From NCBI RefSeq assembly GCF_020171655.1, contig NZ_JAIVAC010000006.1:1-53545 (forward strand): a stretch of 53,545 nucleotides of DNA, written 5' to 3'. Position 1 is the first letter of the stretch, and every line of letters starts with the position of its first letter. Shown in pieces: positions 22,263 through 34,349 of this stretch. Made by a program: the position numbers and the translations under genes. Source of the DNA: Exiguobacterium aestuarii (GTDB taxonomy: Bacteria; Bacillota; Bacilli; Exiguobacteriales; Exiguobacteriaceae). The notes under the pieces were generated by a model that saw only the letters and a list, made by a program, of their open reading frames with translations, had not been told where the DNA came from and did no database searches.

Positions 22263-23450
22263 TTACTCGATGATTTCTGTTACTGAACCAGCACCTACAG
22301 TACGGCCACCCTCACGGATAGAGAAACGTGTACCGTCTTCGATCGCGATTGTAGAAATCAATTCGATCGTCAACTCGATGTTGTCTCCTGGCATTACCAT
22401 TTCAGTACCTTCTGGAAGGTGAACGATACCTGTTACGTCAGTTGTACGGAAGTAGAACTGCGGGCGGTAGTTCGCGAAGAATGGCGTGTGACGGCCACCC
22501 TCTTCTTTAGAAAGAACGTAGATTGATGCTTTGAATTTTGAGTGTGGTGTGATTGAACCTGGCTTAGCAAGTACTTGTCCACGCTCGATGTCGTCACGTG
22601 ATACACCACGGAGAAGTGCACCGATGTTGTCGCCAGCTTCAGCATAGTCAAGAAGCTTACGGAACATCTCTACACCAGTACATACAGTTTTCTTAGTTTC
22701 TTCTGTAAGACCAACGATTTCGATCTCGTCGTTGACGCGGAGAACACCACGCTCAACACGACCAGTCGCTACAGTACCACGACCAGTGATTGAGAATACG
22801 TCCTCAACAGGCATCATGAAGTCTTTGTCTGTGTCACGAACTGGTTCTGGGATGTACTCATCAACAGCGTTCATGAGTTCCATAACTTTTTCTTCCCACT
22901 GAGCTTCACCGTTAAGTGCGCCAAGTGCAGAACCTTTGATTACAGGGAGGTCGTCGCCTGGGAAGTCGTATTCAGAAAGAAGTTCACGGATTTCCATTTC
23001 AACGAGTTCGAGGAGCTCTTCGTCGTCTACCATGTCAACTTTGTTCATGAAGACTACGATGTAAGGAACACCTACTTGACGTGAAAGAAGGATGTGCTCA
23101 CGTGTTTGTGGCATTGGGCCATCTGTTGCAGATACAACGAGGATCGCGCCGTCCATTTGAGCAGCACCAGTGATCATGTTTTTAACATAGTCAGCGTGTC
23201 CTGGGCAGTCAACGTGTGCGTAGTGACGCTTGTCAGTTTCGTACTCGATGTGAGCTGTTGCGATTGTGATACCGCGCTCGCGCTCTTCTGGAGCACCATC
23301 GATTTGGTCAAACTTAGTAGCTGTTTTACCTTGTGCACGTGAAAGTACAGCAGAGATTGCTGCAGTCAAAGTTGTTTTACCGTGGTCGACGTGGCCGATT
23401 GTACCAACGTTAACGTGCGGTTTAGAACGGTCGAATTTTTCTTTACCCAT
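22263..23450 (-). CDS. tuf: elongation factor Tu
   Basis: A 395-residue GTPase that delivers aminoacyl-tRNA to the ribosome. G1 GHVDHGKT (about 19-26), G3 DCPGHADY, G4 NKVD and the switch I RGITI are intact, as are domains 2 and 3. It is the only tuf in the window and the last gene of the str cluster. AGGAGGAATCTAGA precedes the ATG. Confidence 0.99.
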   Translation of the reverse strand: MGKEKFDRSKPHVNVGTIGHVDHGKTTLTAAISAVLSRAQGKTATKFDQIDGAPEERERGITIATAHIEYETDKRHYAHVDCPGHADYVKNMITGAAQMDGAILVVSATDGPMPQTREHILLSRQVGVPYIVVFMNKVDMVDDEELLELVEMEIRELLSEYDFPGDDLPVIKGSALGALNGEAQWEEKVMELMNAVDEYIPEPVRDTDKDFMMPVEDVFSITGRGTVATGRVERGVLRVNDEIEIVGLTEETKKTVCTGVEMFRKLLDYAEAGDNIGALLRGVSRDDIERGQVLAKPGSITPHSKFKASIYVLSKEEGGRHTPFFANYRPQFYFRTTDVTGIVHLPEGTEMVMPGDNIELTIELISTIAIEDGTRFSIREGGRTVGAGSVTEIIE

Positions 23451-23483
23451 TCTAGATTCCTCCTCTATTAAACGATTAGTTTT

Positions 23484-23519
23484 TTATTTAACTAGGAAGA
23501 CGTAGGTTACTTTTAACAT
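23484..23519 (-). CDS. possible 11-residue leader peptide between fusA and tuf
   Basis: The fusA-tuf gap contains AAGGAGG, then ATG after four bases, opening an 11-codon ORF (MLKVTYVFLVK) that ends in TAA 33 bp before tuf. Its ribosome site and start lie in the 5' arm of an 11-bp hairpin, AGGAGGACGTA with TACGTCTTCCT. A second reading is that TATGTT is a -10 box (TTGTTG-16-TATGTT) for a tuf promoter and the ORF is accidental. Confidence 0.25.
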   Translation of the reverse strand: MLKVTYVFLVK

Positions 23520-23565
23520 ACGTCCTCCTTAGCTTACAACAATCAATCTAGCGATACAACCGTTA

Positions 23566-25644
23566 TTAGCCGTTCGCTTTTTTGACGATTTCTTCAGCAA
23601 TTGATTTCGGTACTTCTTCGTAGTGATCGAAGTGCATTGAGTACGTTCCACGTCCTTGTGTACGTGAACGAAGTGATGTTGCGTAACCGAACATTTCTGA
23701 AAGTGGAATCATCGCTTTAACGACTTGTGCGTTACCGCGAGCTTCCATACCTTCTACGCGTCCACGGCGTGACGTTACGTCACCCATGATGTCACCCATG
23801 TATTCTTCAGGGATAACAACTTCAACACGCATCATTGGCTCAAGGATGACAGCTTTCGCTTGGTCCTTAAGTTGTTTAACCGCCATCGAAGCAGCAACTT
23901 TAAACGCCATCTCGTTCGAGTCGACATCGTGGTACGATCCGAATACGAGGCGAGCTTTAACGTCTACTACTGGGTAACCAGCGAGGATACCGTTTTCGAG
24001 AGCTTCTTCAATCCCGTTTTGAACAGCTGGGACGTATTCACGTGGTACAACACCACCGACGATCTTGTTCTCGAACTCGAATCCAGCGCCTTCTTCGTTC
24101 GGCTCGAATTCTACGACAACGTGACCGTACTGACCGCGTCCACCAGACTGACGAACGAATTTCGAATCGATCTTCGCAGCGCCACGGATTGTTTCACGGT
24201 AAGCAACTTGTGGTGCACCAACGTTAGCTTCTACTTTGAATTCGCGACGCATACGGTCAACGAGGATATCAAGGTGAAGCTCACCCATACCAGAGATGAT
24301 CGTTTGACCAGTCTCAGGGTTTGTTTCAGTGCGGAATGTTGGATCTTCTTCTGCGAGTTTCGCAAGAGCTTGACCCATCTTATCTTGGTCTGCTTTCGAT
24401 TTAGGCTCGATTGCAACCGAGATAACTGGTTCTGGGAACGTCATTGACTCGAGAACGATGTTATCTTTCTCTGTGCAAAGCGTGTCACCAGTAGTCGTGT
24501 CTTTGAAACCAACAGCAGCGGCGATGTCACCAGCATATACCATTGGAATCTCTTCACGGCTGTTTGCGTGCATTTGAAGGATACGACCGAGACGCTCACG
24601 CTTCCCTTTAGTCGAGTTCTTCACGTATGATCCTGCTTCAGCTGTACCAGAGTACACGCGGAAGAACGTCAATTTACCGACGTAAGGGTCAGTCATAACT
24701 TTGAACGCAAGTGCTGAGAATGGAGCTTCGTCAGAAGGCTCACGCGTGATTTCTTCTTCTGTATCGAGGTTGATCCCTTTGATTGACTCAACATCAACTG
24801 GTGATGGGAGGTAATCAACAACGGCGTTAAGCATGAGCTGAACACCTTTGTTCTTGAAGGCAGAACCAACGAGTACAGGGTAGAATTCAACGCTAAGTGT
24901 CGCTTGACGGATTGCAGCTTTCAATTCATCGATTGAAATCTCTTCACCTTCAAGGTACTTCATCATCAACTCTTCGTTGAAGTCAGCAACACCTTCGATC
25001 AATTGACCGCGAAGTTCTTCAGCTTGGTCAGCCATGTCAGCTGGGAAGCCATCTGTTACTTCGATGTCAGTACCGAGGTCGTTGTTGTACATGTAAGTCT
25101 TCATTTCAACGAGATCGATGATTCCTTTGAAATCGTCCTCTGCTCCGATTGGGAGTTGGATCGCGTAAGCGTTCGCTTGAAGACGATCGTGGAGCGTCTT
25201 CACAGAGTACAAGAAGTCTGCGCCGATTTTATCCATCTTGTTGACGAATACGACACGTGGTACACCATATGTCGTCGCTTGACGCCATACAGTTTCAGTT
25301 TGTGGTTCTACACCTGACTGAGCGTCAAGTACAGCAACAGCACCATCAAGTACACGGAGTGAACGTTCAACTTCTACTGTGAAGTCTACGTGTCCAGGTG
25401 TATCGATGATGTTTACACGGTGGCCATTCCACTGTGCAGTTGTCGCAGCTGAAGTGATCGTGATTCCACGCTCTTGCTCCTGCTCCATCCAGTCCATTTG
25501 TGAAGCACCTTCGTGCGTTTCACCAATTTTGTGGATACGACCTGTGTAATAAAGAATACGTTCAGTTGTTGTCGTTTTACCGGCATCGATGTGAGCCATG
25601 ATCCCGATGTTACGAGTATTCTTTAGGGAGAATTCTCTTGCCAT
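23566..25644 (-). CDS. fusA: elongation factor G
   Basis: A 692-residue translocase GTPase, the same length as B. subtilis EF-G. G1 [10 protein letters not shown]3 DTPGHVDF and G4 NKMDK are present, and domains II-V follow to [14 protein letters not shown]. The start at 25644 ([12 protein letters not shown]) is chosen because AAGGAGAATACCC precedes it and it is the family start; a longer in-frame reading has no support. Confidence 0.99.
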   Translation of the reverse strand: MAREFSLKNTRNIGIMAHIDAGKTTTTERILYYTGRIHKIGETHEGASQMDWMEQEQERGITITSAATTAQWNGHRVNIIDTPGHVDFTVEVERSLRVLDGAVAVLDAQSGVEPQTETVWRQATTYGVPRVVFVNKMDKIGADFLYSVKTLHDRLQANAYAIQLPIGAEDDFKGIIDLVEMKTYMYNNDLGTDIEVTDGFPADMADQAEELRGQLIEGVADFNEELMMKYLEGEEISIDELKAAIRQATLSVEFYPVLVGSAFKNKGVQLMLNAVVDYLPSPVDVESIKGINLDTEEEITREPSDEAPFSALAFKVMTDPYVGKLTFFRVYSGTAEAGSYVKNSTKGKRERLGRILQMHANSREEIPMVYAGDIAAAVGFKDTTTGDTLCTEKDNIVLESMTFPEPVISVAIEPKSKADQDKMGQALAKLAEEDPTFRTETNPETGQTIISGMGELHLDILVDRMRREFKVEANVGAPQVAYRETIRGAAKIDSKFVRQSGGRGQYGHVVVEFEPNEEGAGFEFENKIVGGVVPREYVPAVQNGIEEALENGILAGYPVVDVKARLVFGSYHDVDSNEMAFKVAASMAVKQLKDQAKAVILEPMMRVEVVIPEEYMGDIMGDVTSRRGRVEGMEARGNAQVVKAMIPLSEMFGYATSLRSRTQGRGTYSMHFDHYEEVPKSIAEEIVKKANG

Positions 25645-25675
25645 ACTGGGTATTCTCCTTCCGCATGTTTGATTT

Positions 25676-25703
25676 TCGTGTGCGCGCACACGATATGATT
25701 ATA
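25676..25703 (-). promoter_or_regulatory. possible fusA promoter with 5'-terminal hairpin
   Basis: In the rpsG-fusA gap the minus strand has TATAAT (25698-25703) with no convincing -35. Five bases downstream begins an 18-nt perfect palindrome, TCGTGTGCGCGCACACGA (25676-25693), folding as a 7-bp stem with a CGCG loop. If TATAAT is used, the fusA mRNA would start almost at this stem, an arrangement known to stabilise some Bacillus mRNAs. Confidence 0.45.
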
Positions 25704-25711
25704 CCCGAAAG

Positions 25712-25742
25712 CCACTCCGTTAAGCCATGCTTGGCGGAGTGG
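25712..25742 (-). terminator. terminator-like hairpin after rpsG
   Basis: On the minus strand CCACTCCG (25735-25742) pairs with CGGAGTGG (25712-25719) around a 15-nt loop, 15 bp after the rpsG stop. The tail CTTTCGGG is poor in U, so it would be only a partial terminator or a processing signal between rpsG and fusA. Confidence 0.5.
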
Positions 25743-25756
25743 ACTTTACGATTAAA

Positions 25757-26224
25757 TTACCAACGATAGTGAGCAAACGCTTTGTTTGCTTCTGCCATCT
25801 TATGCATGTCTTCGCGTTTCTTAACAGACGCACCAGTGTTGTTGGCTGCATCCATGATTTCGTTCGCGATACGTTGCTCCATCGTTTTTTCGTTGCGGAG
25901 ACGAGCGTAGTTCACGAGGTAACGAAGACCAAGTGTTGTACGGCGCTCTGGACGAACTTCAACAGGAACTTGGTAGTTAGCTCCACCTACACGGCGTGCT
26001 TTAACTTCAAGTACAGGCATGATGTTGTTCATTGCTTCTTCGAACACTTCCATAGGCTCTTTGCCTGAGCGTTCAGCGATGATGCCAAATGCGTTGTAAA
26101 TGATAGTTTGAGCTGTACCTTTTTTACCGTCTAACATGACACGGTTAATGAGGCGAGTTACCAATTTCGAGTTGTAGATCGGATCTGCGATAACGTCACG
26201 ACGTTCTGCACGGTTTTTACGCAT
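25757..26224 (-). CDS. rpsG: 30S ribosomal protein S7
   Basis: A 155-residue S7, primary binder of the 16S 3' domain. [20 protein letters not shown] start and [17 protein letters not shown] end are typical. It follows rpsL by 48 nt. In E. coli S7 represses the str operon; the equivalent here is unknown. Confidence 0.98.
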   Translation of the reverse strand: MRKNRAERRDVIADPIYNSKLVTRLINRVMLDGKKGTAQTIIYNAFGIIAERSGKEPMEVFEEAMNNIMPVLEVKARRVGGANYQVPVEVRPERRTTLGLRYLVNYARLRNEKTMEQRIANEIMDAANNTGASVKKREDMHKMAEANKAFAHYRW

Positions 26225-26272
26225 CCGAGTACCCTCCTTTCAAAATTTCAATTGTATTTTAGTTAGCGAGAA

Positions 26273-26695
26273 TTACTTCTTCGCAGCTTTCGGACGCTTC
26301 GTACCGTATTTAGAACGGCCTTGCATACGTCCATCAACACCTGCAGTGTCAAGCGCACCACGAACGATGTGGTAACGTACCCCTGGTAAGTCTTTTACAC
26401 GTCCTCCACGGATAAGAACAACGCTGTGCTCTTGAAGGTTGTGGCCAATACCTGGAATGTACGCAGTCACTTCGATTTGGTTAGTCAAACGAACACGAGC
26501 ATACTTACGAAGCGCCGAGTTCGGTTTCTTCGGAGTCATTGTACCAACACGTGTACAAACACCACGTTTTTGTGGTGAGCTCACGTTTGTTTGTGACTTG
26601 ATGAAACTGTTGTAACCTTTGTTAAGTGCTGGAGAGTCAGATTTAACGACTTTCGATTTACGTCCTTTACGGACTAACTGGTTAATAGTAGGCAT
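26273..26695 (-). CDS. rpsL: 30S ribosomal protein S12
   Basis: A 140-residue S12, a decoding-centre protein. The streptomycin-relevant lysines in [11 protein letters not shown] and [13 protein letters not shown] are present, so no resistance substitution is visible. It is the first gene of the str unit; GGGAGGATCTTCAAAG precedes the ATG. Confidence 0.99.
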   Translation of the reverse strand: MPTINQLVRKGRKSKVVKSDSPALNKGYNSFIKSQTNVSSPQKRGVCTRVGTMTPKKPNSALRKYARVRLTNQIEVTAYIPGIGHNLQEHSVVLIRGGRVKDLPGVRYHIVRGALDTAGVDGRMQGRSKYGTKRPKAAKK

Positions 26696-26834
26696 CTTTG
26701 AAGATCCTCCCTTCCTGAATGTTGCTATTTTCTAGTCCCACCGACCCGGGTGGTTCATTTAAGGTCATAACGAAACGCTTTTACGAGGCGTAGGCATTCC
26801 ATGACCTCGCAAAAACGTGAGTTATACCTTGAAA
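26696..26834 (-). promoter_or_regulatory. structured leader of the rpsL-rpsG unit
   Basis: On the minus strand an outer pair AGGTCAT/ATGACCT (26801-26807 with 26762-26768) encloses an inner ACGC/GCGT stem, and a second hairpin CCACC/GGTGG (26738-26753) lies nearer to rpsL. The nested fold over about 46 nt resembles a protein-binding leader, but I cannot match it to a named family. Confidence 0.5.
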
Positions 26835-26840
26835 GTGGCA

Positions 26841-26849
26841 ATTGTAGCA
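26841..26849 (-). promoter_or_regulatory. probable rpsL promoter (extended -10)
   Basis: The minus strand reads TGCTACAAT, a full extended -10 element, about 150 bp upstream of rpsL. The -35 (TTTCTA, 17 bp away) is weak. It would give the str genes their own start after rpoC. Confidence 0.5.
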
Positions 26850-26932
26850 GCCAAACCTTCCCGTAGAAAGTTCGGATGGACGTCCAAGTAGCTTGCCGAC
26901 TGCTGGACATCGTTGTCATCGACAACAACCGA

Positions 26933-26964
26933 TTGGCGGCACTAAATCATAGTAGCACCGCCAA
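26933..26964 (-). terminator. hairpin after rpoC, possible weak terminator
   Basis: On the minus strand TTGGCGG pairs with CCGCCAA and the stem extends with two G-U pairs to about 12 bp; it starts 22 bp after the rpoC stop. The downstream TCGGTTGTTG is only moderately U-rich, so partial termination between rpoC and rpsL is plausible. The gap 26696-26985 holds no gene: the L7Ae-type gene found here in Bacillus is absent. Confidence 0.5.
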
Positions 26965-26985
26965 CCTGCGCTGTCAAGACGTATT

Positions 26986-29900
26986 TTACTCGACGGTTGT
27001 ATCTTCGAGTGCAACTGGCGTCTCATCTTCTTTAAGTTCGACATCGCGGTAGACAGCCATTCCAGTACCAGCTGGAACGAGTTTACCGATGATGACGTTC
27101 TCTTTGAGTCCGAGGAGGTAGTCGCGTTTCCCTTTGATTGCCGCATCTGTCAAGACACGAGTCGTTTCTTGGAACGAAGCCGCTGAGAGGAACGAATCTG
27201 TCTCAAGCGATGCTTTCGTGATTCCGAGAAGGACTGGTTTTGCAGTCGCTGGGTGTTTTCCGTCACGAATCGCATCTTTACACGCTTCTTTGAAGACGCT
27301 GATGTCGACAAGTGAACCTGGGAGAAGTGGTGTGTCACCAGACTCGATGACTTTGACACGACGAAGCATTTGGCGAACCATAACCTCAACGTGCTTATCA
27401 CCAATTTCTACCCCTTGCATCCGGTATACTTTTTGAACTTCTTGGAGAAGATAGTTCTGAACACCAGACACACCACGGACGGCGAGCAATTCTTTCGGAT
27501 CGATCGAACCTTCCGTGAAGACTTCACCGGCTTCTACTGTATCGCCGATTTGAACACGGAGACGCGCTCCGAATGGAATCGTGTAAGAACGTGTTTCACT
27601 GAATCCTTCGACCGTGAGTTCACGCTTGTCACGCGATTCCGTGAAGTCGATGACCGTACCAGAGATTTCCGAGATGACCGCTTGACCTTTCGGGTTACGG
27701 GCTTCGAATACCTCTTGAATACGTGGAAGACCTTGTGTGATATCGTCTCCGGCAACCCCACCTGTGTGGAAGGTACGCATTGTAAGCTGCGTTCCTGGCT
27801 CACCGATTGATTGTGCGGCGATGATACCGACGGCTTCCCCAACTTCAACGTTTGATCCAGTAGCCAAGTTACGTCCGTAACACTTCTTACATACGCCGTG
27901 TGACGTGTTACATGTGAAGGCTGTACGGATTTCTACTTGCTCGACACCCGCATCAACGATGACGCGTGCGATGTCTTCTGTGATCAATTCGTTTTTATCA
28001 ACCAACACTTCGCCTGTTTCAGGGTGTGTGACTGTTTCAAACGATGTACGTCCGACGAGACGGTCGTACAAGTTTTCGATTTCTTCCGTACCTTCGCGGA
28101 GTGCAGATACGCGAATCCCGCGGTCTGTTCCACAATCTTCTTCACGGATGATGACATCTTGCGCAACGTCAACGAGACGACGTGTCAAGTAACCTGAATC
28201 GGCTGTCTTCAAGGCTGTATCGGCAAGACCTTTACGAGCCCCGTGAGTCGAGATGAAGTACTCTTGAACCGTCAGACCTTCACGGAACGACGATTTGATT
28301 GGAAGTTCGATGATGCGACCAGATGGAGCGGCCATCAAACCACGCATACCCGCAAGCTGCGTAAAGTTAGATGCGTTACCACGGGCACCAGAGTCAGACA
28401 TCATGAAGATCGGGTTCAAGCGGTTAAGGGATTTCATCAATCGAGATTGAATTTCATCCTTCGCTTCGTTCCAAGCACGTACAACGCGCTCGTAACGCTC
28501 ATCTTCTGTGATGAGACCACGACGGAACGACTTCATGATTTGGTCGACTTGTTTTTGTGCCTCATCTAAGATTTCCTGTTTATCAGGAAGTACGATGATG
28601 TCGGCGATCCCAACTGTCACACCGGCTTTCGTCGAGTGTTTGAAGCCGAGATCTTTCATGCGGTCAAGCATGCGGCTTGTTTCAGTCGTTTCAAACTTCT
28701 GGAACACTTCCGCGATGACTTTTCCAAGGAATCCTTTTTTGAACGGGTCGATAATTGGACGTGATGCGATTTCTTCCGCAACGTTCGCCCCTTTGTCGAT
28801 GAAGTACTTATCAGGAGTTGCTTCCTGCAAGTTTTCCATCGTCGGCTCGTTCAAGTAAGGGAACGTGTTTGGCAAGATCTCGTTGAAGATCATCTTACCA
28901 ACAGTCGTAATGAGCAATTTCTCGTTCTGTTCGTCTGTGAACGTCGGGTTGTTGAGCGTACGTGCCGGAAGTGCCACACGCGAGTGCAAGTGGACATATC
29001 CGTTTTGGTAAGCGATCAACGCCTCGTTGACGTTCGAGAACACTTTCCCTTGACCGACGGCATCTTCACGTTCGAGTGAGATGTAGTAGTTACCGAGGAC
29101 CATATCCTGCGATGGTGTAACAACCGGTTTTCCGTCTTTCGGGTTCAAGATGTTCTGTGCAGCGAGCATAAGAAGACGTGCTTCCGCTTGTGCTTCTGCA
29201 GAAAGCGGAACGTGGACGGCCATTTGGTCACCATCGAAGTCGGCGTTATAAGCCGTACATACGAGTGGGTGAAGGCGAATCGCACGACCTTCAACAAGAA
29301 TCGGTTCGAATGCTTGAATACCAAGACGGTGAAGTGTCGGGGCACGGTTCAAGAGAACTGGATGCTCACGGATGACTTCTTCAAGGACGCCCCAGATTTC
29401 AGGTTGCATCTTCTCGATTTTGCGTTTTGCGTTTTTGATGTTCGAAGCGATGCCGCGACCGACAAGCTCTTTCATCACGAACGGTTTGAAGAGTTCAAGT
29501 GCCATCTCTTTTGGAAGACCACACTGATACATCTTCAAGTTCGGTCCAACGACGATAACCGAACGTCCTGAGTAGTCGACCCGTTTACCAAGAAGGTTTT
29601 GACGGAAGCGACCTTGTTTCCCTTTCAACATGTGTGAAAGTGATTTGAGCGGACGGTTACCAGGACCTGTTACCGGACGACCACGACGACCGTTGTCGAT
29701 GAGGGCGTCAACCGCTTCTTGAAGCATACGCTTCTCGTTTTGCACGATGATGTTCGGCGCGCCGAGGTCGAGCAAACGTTTGAGACGGTTGTTACGGTTG
29801 ATGACTCGACGATACAAGTCGTTCAAGTCAGATGTTGCAAAGCGTCCACCGTCGAGCTGTACCATTGGGCGAAGCTCTGGTGGGATGACAGGAAGTACTT

Positions 29901-30585
29901 CAAGGATCATCCAATCCGGATTGTTCCCTGATGTGAAGAACGCATCGAGAACTTCCAAACGCTTGATCGCACGTGTACGACGTTGACCTTGGACAGTTTT
30001 CAACTCTTCACGAAGCTCGCTCACTTCTTTTTCAAGATTGACGTCTTGAAGGAGTGTACGGATGGCTTCAGCACCCATGTCTGCTTTGAAGTCGCTACCG
30101 TATTTTTCACGATAGAGACGGAATTCTTTTTCCGAGAGAAGTTGTTTCTTCTCAAGCGGTGTATCACCTGGCTCTGTGACCACGTAAGAAGCGAAGTAAA
30201 TCACTTCTTCAAGTGCACGTGGAGACATATCGAGAACAAGCCCCATGCGGCTTGGAATCCCTTTGAAGTACCAGATGTGCGAAACTGGTGCCGCGAGCTC
30301 GATATGGCCCATTCGCTCGCGACGCACTTTCGCTTTCGTCACTTCAACGCCACAGCGGTCACAAATGACTCCTTTATAACGGATACGTTTGTACTTCCCG
30401 CAGTAACATTCCCAGTCTTTCGTAGGACCGAAGATTCGTTCACAGAACAATCCGTCCTTCTCTGGTTTAAGTGTACGATAGTTGATCGTTTCCGGCTTTT
30501 TGACTTCACCGTAAGACCACGAACGGATCTTCTCTGATGAAGCCAAGCCGATTTTCATATATTCAAATCGATTAACATCTACCAA
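26986..30585 (-). CDS. rpoC: RNA polymerase beta-prime subunit
   Basis: A 1199-residue beta-prime subunit with N-terminal zinc ribbon ([20 protein letters not shown]), catalytic [16 protein letters not shown] and a second zinc site (CGTDRG ... [11 protein letters not shown]). The start is a TTG codon: AGGGAGG lies 8 nt upstream, and the reading [14 protein letters not shown] aligns with the B. subtilis protein, whose gene also starts with TTG. It is 22 nt after rpoB. Confidence 0.99.
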   Translation of the reverse strand: MVDVNRFEYMKIGLASSEKIRSWSYGEVKKPETINYRTLKPEKDGLFCERIFGPTKDWECYCGKYKRIRYKGVICDRCGVEVTKAKVRRERMGHIELAAPVSHIWYFKGIPSRMGLVLDMSPRALEEVIYFASYVVTEPGDTPLEKKQLLSEKEFRLYREKYGSDFKADMGAEAIRTLLQDVNLEKEVSELREELKTVQGQRRTRAIKRLEVLDAFFTSGNNPDWMILEVLPVIPPELRPMVQLDGGRFATSDLNDLYRRVINRNNRLKRLLDLGAPNIIVQNEKRMLQEAVDALIDNGRRGRPVTGPGNRPLKSLSHMLKGKQGRFRQNLLGKRVDYSGRSVIVVGPNLKMYQCGLPKEMALELFKPFVMKELVGRGIASNIKNAKRKIEKMQPEIWGVLEEVIREHPVLLNRAPTLHRLGIQAFEPILVEGRAIRLHPLVCTAYNADFDGDQMAVHVPLSAEAQAEARLLMLAAQNILNPKDGKPVVTPSQDMVLGNYYISLEREDAVGQGKVFSNVNEALIAYQNGYVHLHSRVALPARTLNNPTFTDEQNEKLLITTVGKMIFNEILPNTFPYLNEPTMENLQEATPDKYFIDKGANVAEEIASRPIIDPFKKGFLGKVIAEVFQKFETTETSRMLDRMKDLGFKHSTKAGVTVGIADIIVLPDKQEILDEAQKQVDQIMKSFRRGLITEDERYERVVRAWNEAKDEIQSRLMKSLNRLNPIFMMSDSGARGNASNFTQLAGMRGLMAAPSGRIIELPIKSSFREGLTVQEYFISTHGARKGLADTALKTADSGYLTRRLVDVAQDVIIREEDCGTDRGIRVSALREGTEEIENLYDRLVGRTSFETVTHPETGEVLVDKNELITEDIARVIVDAGVEQVEIRTAFTCNTSHGVCKKCYGRNLATGSNVEVGEAVGIIAAQSIGEPGTQLTMRTFHTGGVAGDDITQGLPRIQEVFEARNPKGQAVISEISGTVIDFTESRDKRELTVEGFSETRSYTIPFGARLRVQIGDTVEAGEVFTEGSIDPKELLAVRGVSGVQNYLLQEVQKVYRMQGVEIGDKHVEVMVRQMLRRVKVIESGDTPLLPGSLVDISVFKEACKDAIRDGKHPATAKPVLLGITKASLETDSFLSAASFQETTRVLTDAAIKGKRDYLLGLKENVIIGKLVPAGTGMAVYRDVELKEDETPVALEDTTVE

Positions 30586-30607
30586 GGGGCCGACCTCCCT
30601 TTTCGCC

Positions 30608-33600
30608 TTATTCCTCTTCCGTAACAGTCGGTTGAACGACTTGTTCTAACGCCGATGTTGCGTTCGGGATGTTGTCGTCATCTTCATCTTTCATTTCGAC
30701 TTCTTCATCATCCGCTGACATCATCTTGACTTCCATACCGAGCGCTTGAAGCTCTTTGATCAAGACGCGGAATGATTCAGGAACGCCCGCTTTCGGAACG
30801 CTCTCGCCTTTCACGATGGCCTCGTATGCTTTCACACGACCAACCGTGTCATCCGACTTGATTGTCAAGATTTCTTGGAGCGTGTAGGCTGCGCCGTACG
30901 CTTCAAGAGCCCAAACTTCCATCTCCCCGAAGCGCTGACCACCGAACTGTGCTTTACCACCGAGCGGTTGTTGCGTAACGAGTGAGTATGGTCCAGTCGA
31001 ACGAGCGTGAAGTTTATCATCAACCATGTGCGCGAGTTTGATCATGTACATGACACCGACAGAGACACGGTTATCGAACGGTTCACCCGTACGACCGTCA
31101 TAGAGACGCGTCTTCGCATCTTTATCCATACCAGCCTCTTCAATCGTTGCCCATACGTCTTCCTCACGCGCTCCATCGAATACAGGTGTTGCCACTTTGA
31201 TGCCGAGCTTCTTCGCCGCCATCCCTAAGTGAAGTTCAAGAACCTGACCGATGTTCATACGAGATGGTACCCCAAGCGGGTTGAGCATGATGTCAACCGG
31301 TGTACCGTCTGGCATGTATGGCATATCTTCTTCAGGGAGGATCCGCGAGATAACACCTTTGTTACCGTGACGTCCCGCCATCTTATCCCCTTCGTGAATC
31401 TTACGTTTTTGAACGATATAGACACGCACCATCTGGTTGACGCCTGGAGACAACTCGTCGCCGTTTTCACGGTCGAACACTTTGACATCCAAGATGATTC
31501 CGTCTCCACCGTTTGGTACACGAAGTGACGTATCACGTACTTCACGTGCCTTCTCACCGAAGATTGCGTGCAAGAGACGCTCTTCCGCCGTCAATTCCGT
31601 AACTCCCTTAGGCGTTACTTTACCGACGAGGATATCGCCATCCTTGACTTCAGCTCCGATGCGGATAATTCCACGATCGTCCAAGTTACGAAGCGCGTCA
31701 TCTCCGACGTTTGGAATATCACGTGTAATTTCCTCTGGTCCGAGTTTCGTGTCACGTGACTCCGACTCGTACTCTTCGATATGAATCGATGTGTACACGT
31801 CATCTTTCACGAGACGCTCACTCATGATGATCGCATCCTCATAGTTGTAACCATCCCAAGTCATGAAGGCAACGACGACGTTACGGCCGAGCGCGAGCTC
31901 ACCCATATCCATCGACGGACCGTCTGCAAGGATTTCTCCTTTTTCGACACGGTCGCCAGCTGCGATGATTGGTTTTTGGTTGTAGCATGTTCCTTGGTTA
32001 GAACGGACATATTTTTGAAGTTTGTAGCGGTCTAAATCACCTGAAACCTCAGAACCGTTAACGTCAGACGTACGACGGATCAAGATTTCACGCGCTGTGA
32101 CACGCTCAACGACACCTGGGTATTTCGCAACGATTGCTGCCCCAGAGTCTTTCGCAGACACGTACTCCATTCCAGTACCGACAATCGGTGAATCTGGTTG
32201 GAGAAGCGGTACTGCTTGACGTTGCATGTTCGCTCCCATGAGGGCACGGTTCGAGTCATCGTTCTCAAGGAACGGGATACATGCTGTCGCGGCAGAAACA
32301 ACCTGTTTCGGCGAAACGTCCATGTAATCGACTCGGCTTGGCTCAACTGACAAGTTTTGTCCGCGGAAGCGGCAAAGAACTTGTTCGTCTGCAAAGTGAC
32401 CGTCTTCTGTGAGCGGCATGTTCGCCTGTGCGACGACATAGAGGTCTTCCTCATCAGCCGTCATATATTGGATATCGCCAGTGACAAGACCTGTTTCCGG
32501 GTCAACACGACGATACGGTGCTTCGATGAAACCGTACTCGTTCACTTTCGCATAAGACGAGAGTGAGTTGATGAGTCCGATGTTCGGTCCCTCTGGTGTT
32601 TCGATTGGACACATCCGACCGTAGTGCGAATAGTGAACGTCTCGAACTTCGAAACCAGCACGCTCACGTGTCAAACCACCCGGTCCAAGTGCAGAGAGAC
32701 GACGTTTGTGCGTCAACTCAGCGAGCGGGTTTGTCTGGTCCATGAACTGTGACAATTGCGAGCTACCGAAGAACTCTTTAAGTGATGCGATAACCGGGCG
32801 AATGTTGATAAGCGCCTGCGGTGTGATCGCGTTTTGATCTTGAATCGACATACGTTCTTTTACGACACGTTCCATACGAGAAAGCCCGATACGGAATTGG
32901 TTTTGGAGAAGTTCTCCGACTGAACGAAGACGACGGTTTCCTAAGTGGTCGATGTCATCTGTTGTTCCGACTTCGTGAAGTAAATTGAAGAAGTAGTTGA
33001 TTGAAGCGATAATATCAGCCGGCGTAATATGCTTGATACTACGGTCGATATTGCCATTTCCGATGATGTTCAAGACACGCTCTCCATCTGGGTCATCTGG
33101 TGAGATGACTTTGATTGATTGAAGACCGAACGGCTCACCTTCAGCGACACCACCAGTTGGTTCCGCATCGACATAACCGAGGCCGCTCTCCAAGTGTGGG
33201 AGGATACGATCTAAGTTGCGGCGATCGAGGACTGTTCCAGCTTCAGCGAGTACTTCGCCTGTTTCTGGGTCCACGAGCGTTTCCGCCAATTTTTGACCGA
33301 ACAAACGGTTCTTAAGATGAAGCTTTTTGTTCATCTTGTAGCGACCGACGTTCGCTAAGTCATAACGTTTCGGGTCGAAGAAACGTGACACGAGAAGTGA
33401 TTTCGCATTTTCTACCGTTGGTGGTTCACCAGGGCGGAGACGCTCATAAATCTCGATCAACGCTTTCTCTGTAGACTCTGTATTATCTTTTTCAAGGGTG
33501 TTACGAAGGTATTCGTCATCCCCGAGAAGGTCGATAATCTCTTGGTCCGTACCGAATCCGAGGGCACGCAACAACACCGTTACCGGGATTTTACGGGTAC

Positions 33601-34156
33601 GGTCGATACGAACATAAACGATATCTTTGGCATCTGTCTCGAGTTCGAGCCAAGCACCACGGTTCGGGATGACGGTTGCGCCAAATCCACGTTTACCGTT
33701 TTTATCGAGTTTAGCGTTATAGTACACGCTCGGTGAACGGACAAGCTGGGAAACGATGACGCGTTCTGCACCATTAATGATAAACGTTCCCGATTCTGTC
33801 ATGAGCGGGAAATCGCCCATGAACACTTCTTGTTCTTTAAGCTCACCTGTCTCTTTGTTTTGGAGACGCACTTTTACGCGAAGTGGCGCAGAATAAGTTA
33901 CGTCGCGCTCCTTCGATTCATCGATTGAATACTTCGGCTCGCTGAGCGAGTAATCGATGAACTCCAATACGAGGTTTCCTGTGAAGTCGGAAATCGGTGA
34001 AATGTCCGTAAACATTTCCTTCAATCCTTCACGCAAGAACCACTCATAAGAAGCAGTTTGAATTTCAATCAAATTCGGAAGCTCTAATACCTCACTGATA
34101 CGGGCAAAGCTTCTTCTCTGACGGTGACGACCGTACTGAACAAGTTGACCAGTCAA
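30608..34156 (-). CDS. rpoB: RNA polymerase beta subunit
   Basis: A beta subunit of about 1182 residues ending in an acidic tail. The rifampicin region ([34 protein letters not shown]) shows no resistance substitution. I place the start at a TTG (34156), giving [15 protein letters not shown] as in B. subtilis; GAGAGGTGA lies just upstream. An in-frame GTG three codons earlier is possible but is part of that ribosome site. Confidence 0.98.
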   Translation of the reverse strand: MTGQLVQYGRHRQRRSFARISEVLELPNLIEIQTASYEWFLREGLKEMFTDISPISDFTGNLVLEFIDYSLSEPKYSIDESKERDVTYSAPLRVKVRLQNKETGELKEQEVFMGDFPLMTESGTFIINGAERVIVSQLVRSPSVYYNAKLDKNGKRGFGATVIPNRGAWLELETDAKDIVYVRIDRTRKIPVTVLLRALGFGTDQEIIDLLGDDEYLRNTLEKDNTESTEKALIEIYERLRPGEPPTVENAKSLLVSRFFDPKRYDLANVGRYKMNKKLHLKNRLFGQKLAETLVDPETGEVLAEAGTVLDRRNLDRILPHLESGLGYVDAEPTGGVAEGEPFGLQSIKVISPDDPDGERVLNIIGNGNIDRSIKHITPADIIASINYFFNLLHEVGTTDDIDHLGNRRLRSVGELLQNQFRIGLSRMERVVKERMSIQDQNAITPQALINIRPVIASLKEFFGSSQLSQFMDQTNPLAELTHKRRLSALGPGGLTRERAGFEVRDVHYSHYGRMCPIETPEGPNIGLINSLSSYAKVNEYGFIEAPYRRVDPETGLVTGDIQYMTADEEDLYVVAQANMPLTEDGHFADEQVLCRFRGQNLSVEPSRVDYMDVSPKQVVSAATACIPFLENDDSNRALMGANMQRQAVPLLQPDSPIVGTGMEYVSAKDSGAAIVAKYPGVVERVTAREILIRRTSDVNGSEVSGDLDRYKLQKYVRSNQGTCYNQKPIIAAGDRVEKGEILADGPSMDMGELALGRNVVVAFMTWDGYNYEDAIIMSERLVKDDVYTSIHIEEYESESRDTKLGPEEITRDIPNVGDDALRNLDDRGIIRIGAEVKDGDILVGKVTPKGVTELTAEERLLHAIFGEKAREVRDTSLRVPNGGDGIILDVKVFDRENGDELSPGVNQMVRVYIVQKRKIHEGDKMAGRHGNKGVISRILPEEDMPYMPDGTPVDIMLNPLGVPSRMNIGQVLELHLGMAAKKLGIKVATPVFDGAREEDVWATIEEAGMDKDAKTRLYDGRTGEPFDNRVSVGVMYMIKLAHMVDDKLHARSTGPYSLVTQQPLGGKAQFGGQRFGEMEVWALEAYGAAYTLQEILTIKSDDTVGRVKAYEAIVKGESVPKAGVPESFRVLIKELQALGMEVKMMSADDEEVEMKDEDDDNIPNATSALEQVVQPTVTEEE

Positions 34157-34303
34157 CTGATTCACCTCTCAGACCCCCAATTCTTTAGCGAATTTTTCGG
34201 GCGTAGTAATCGAACATTGTCATTGAATGTCGCTCGTTTTCCGTCTCTAAAAAGCAGCAGACACGGCAGTTTCAAGCGAATTCCATTCCAATGGCATTTT
34301 ATA

Positions 34304-34332
34304 ATGTTAGCATATACGTTATGGCGAGTCAA
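34304..34332 (-). promoter_or_regulatory. rpoB promoter
   Basis: Minus-strand -35 TTGACT (34327-34332), 17-bp spacer ending in TGC, and -10 TAACAT (34304-34309), so both -35 and extended -10 elements are present. It overlaps the 3' end region of the methyltransferase gene and leaves a leader of about 145 nt before rpoB, which contains CCATT/AATGG and GAATT-type small repeats. Confidence 0.75.
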
Positions 34333-34349
34333 CAAGACTTCACCGTTTG

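Noticed and set aside
26916-27146. 76-residue minus-strand frame at the rpoC 3' end, as a candidate for the missing L7Ae gene
   Set aside because: It is out of frame inside rpoC, lacks any L7Ae motif and has no suitable ribosome site.
30608-34156. Antibiotic-resistance substitutions in rpoB, and likewise in rpsL, rpsE, rplV and rpsJ
   Set aside because: The rifampicin, streptomycin, spectinomycin, macrolide-loop and tetracycline-loop segments all read as wild type.
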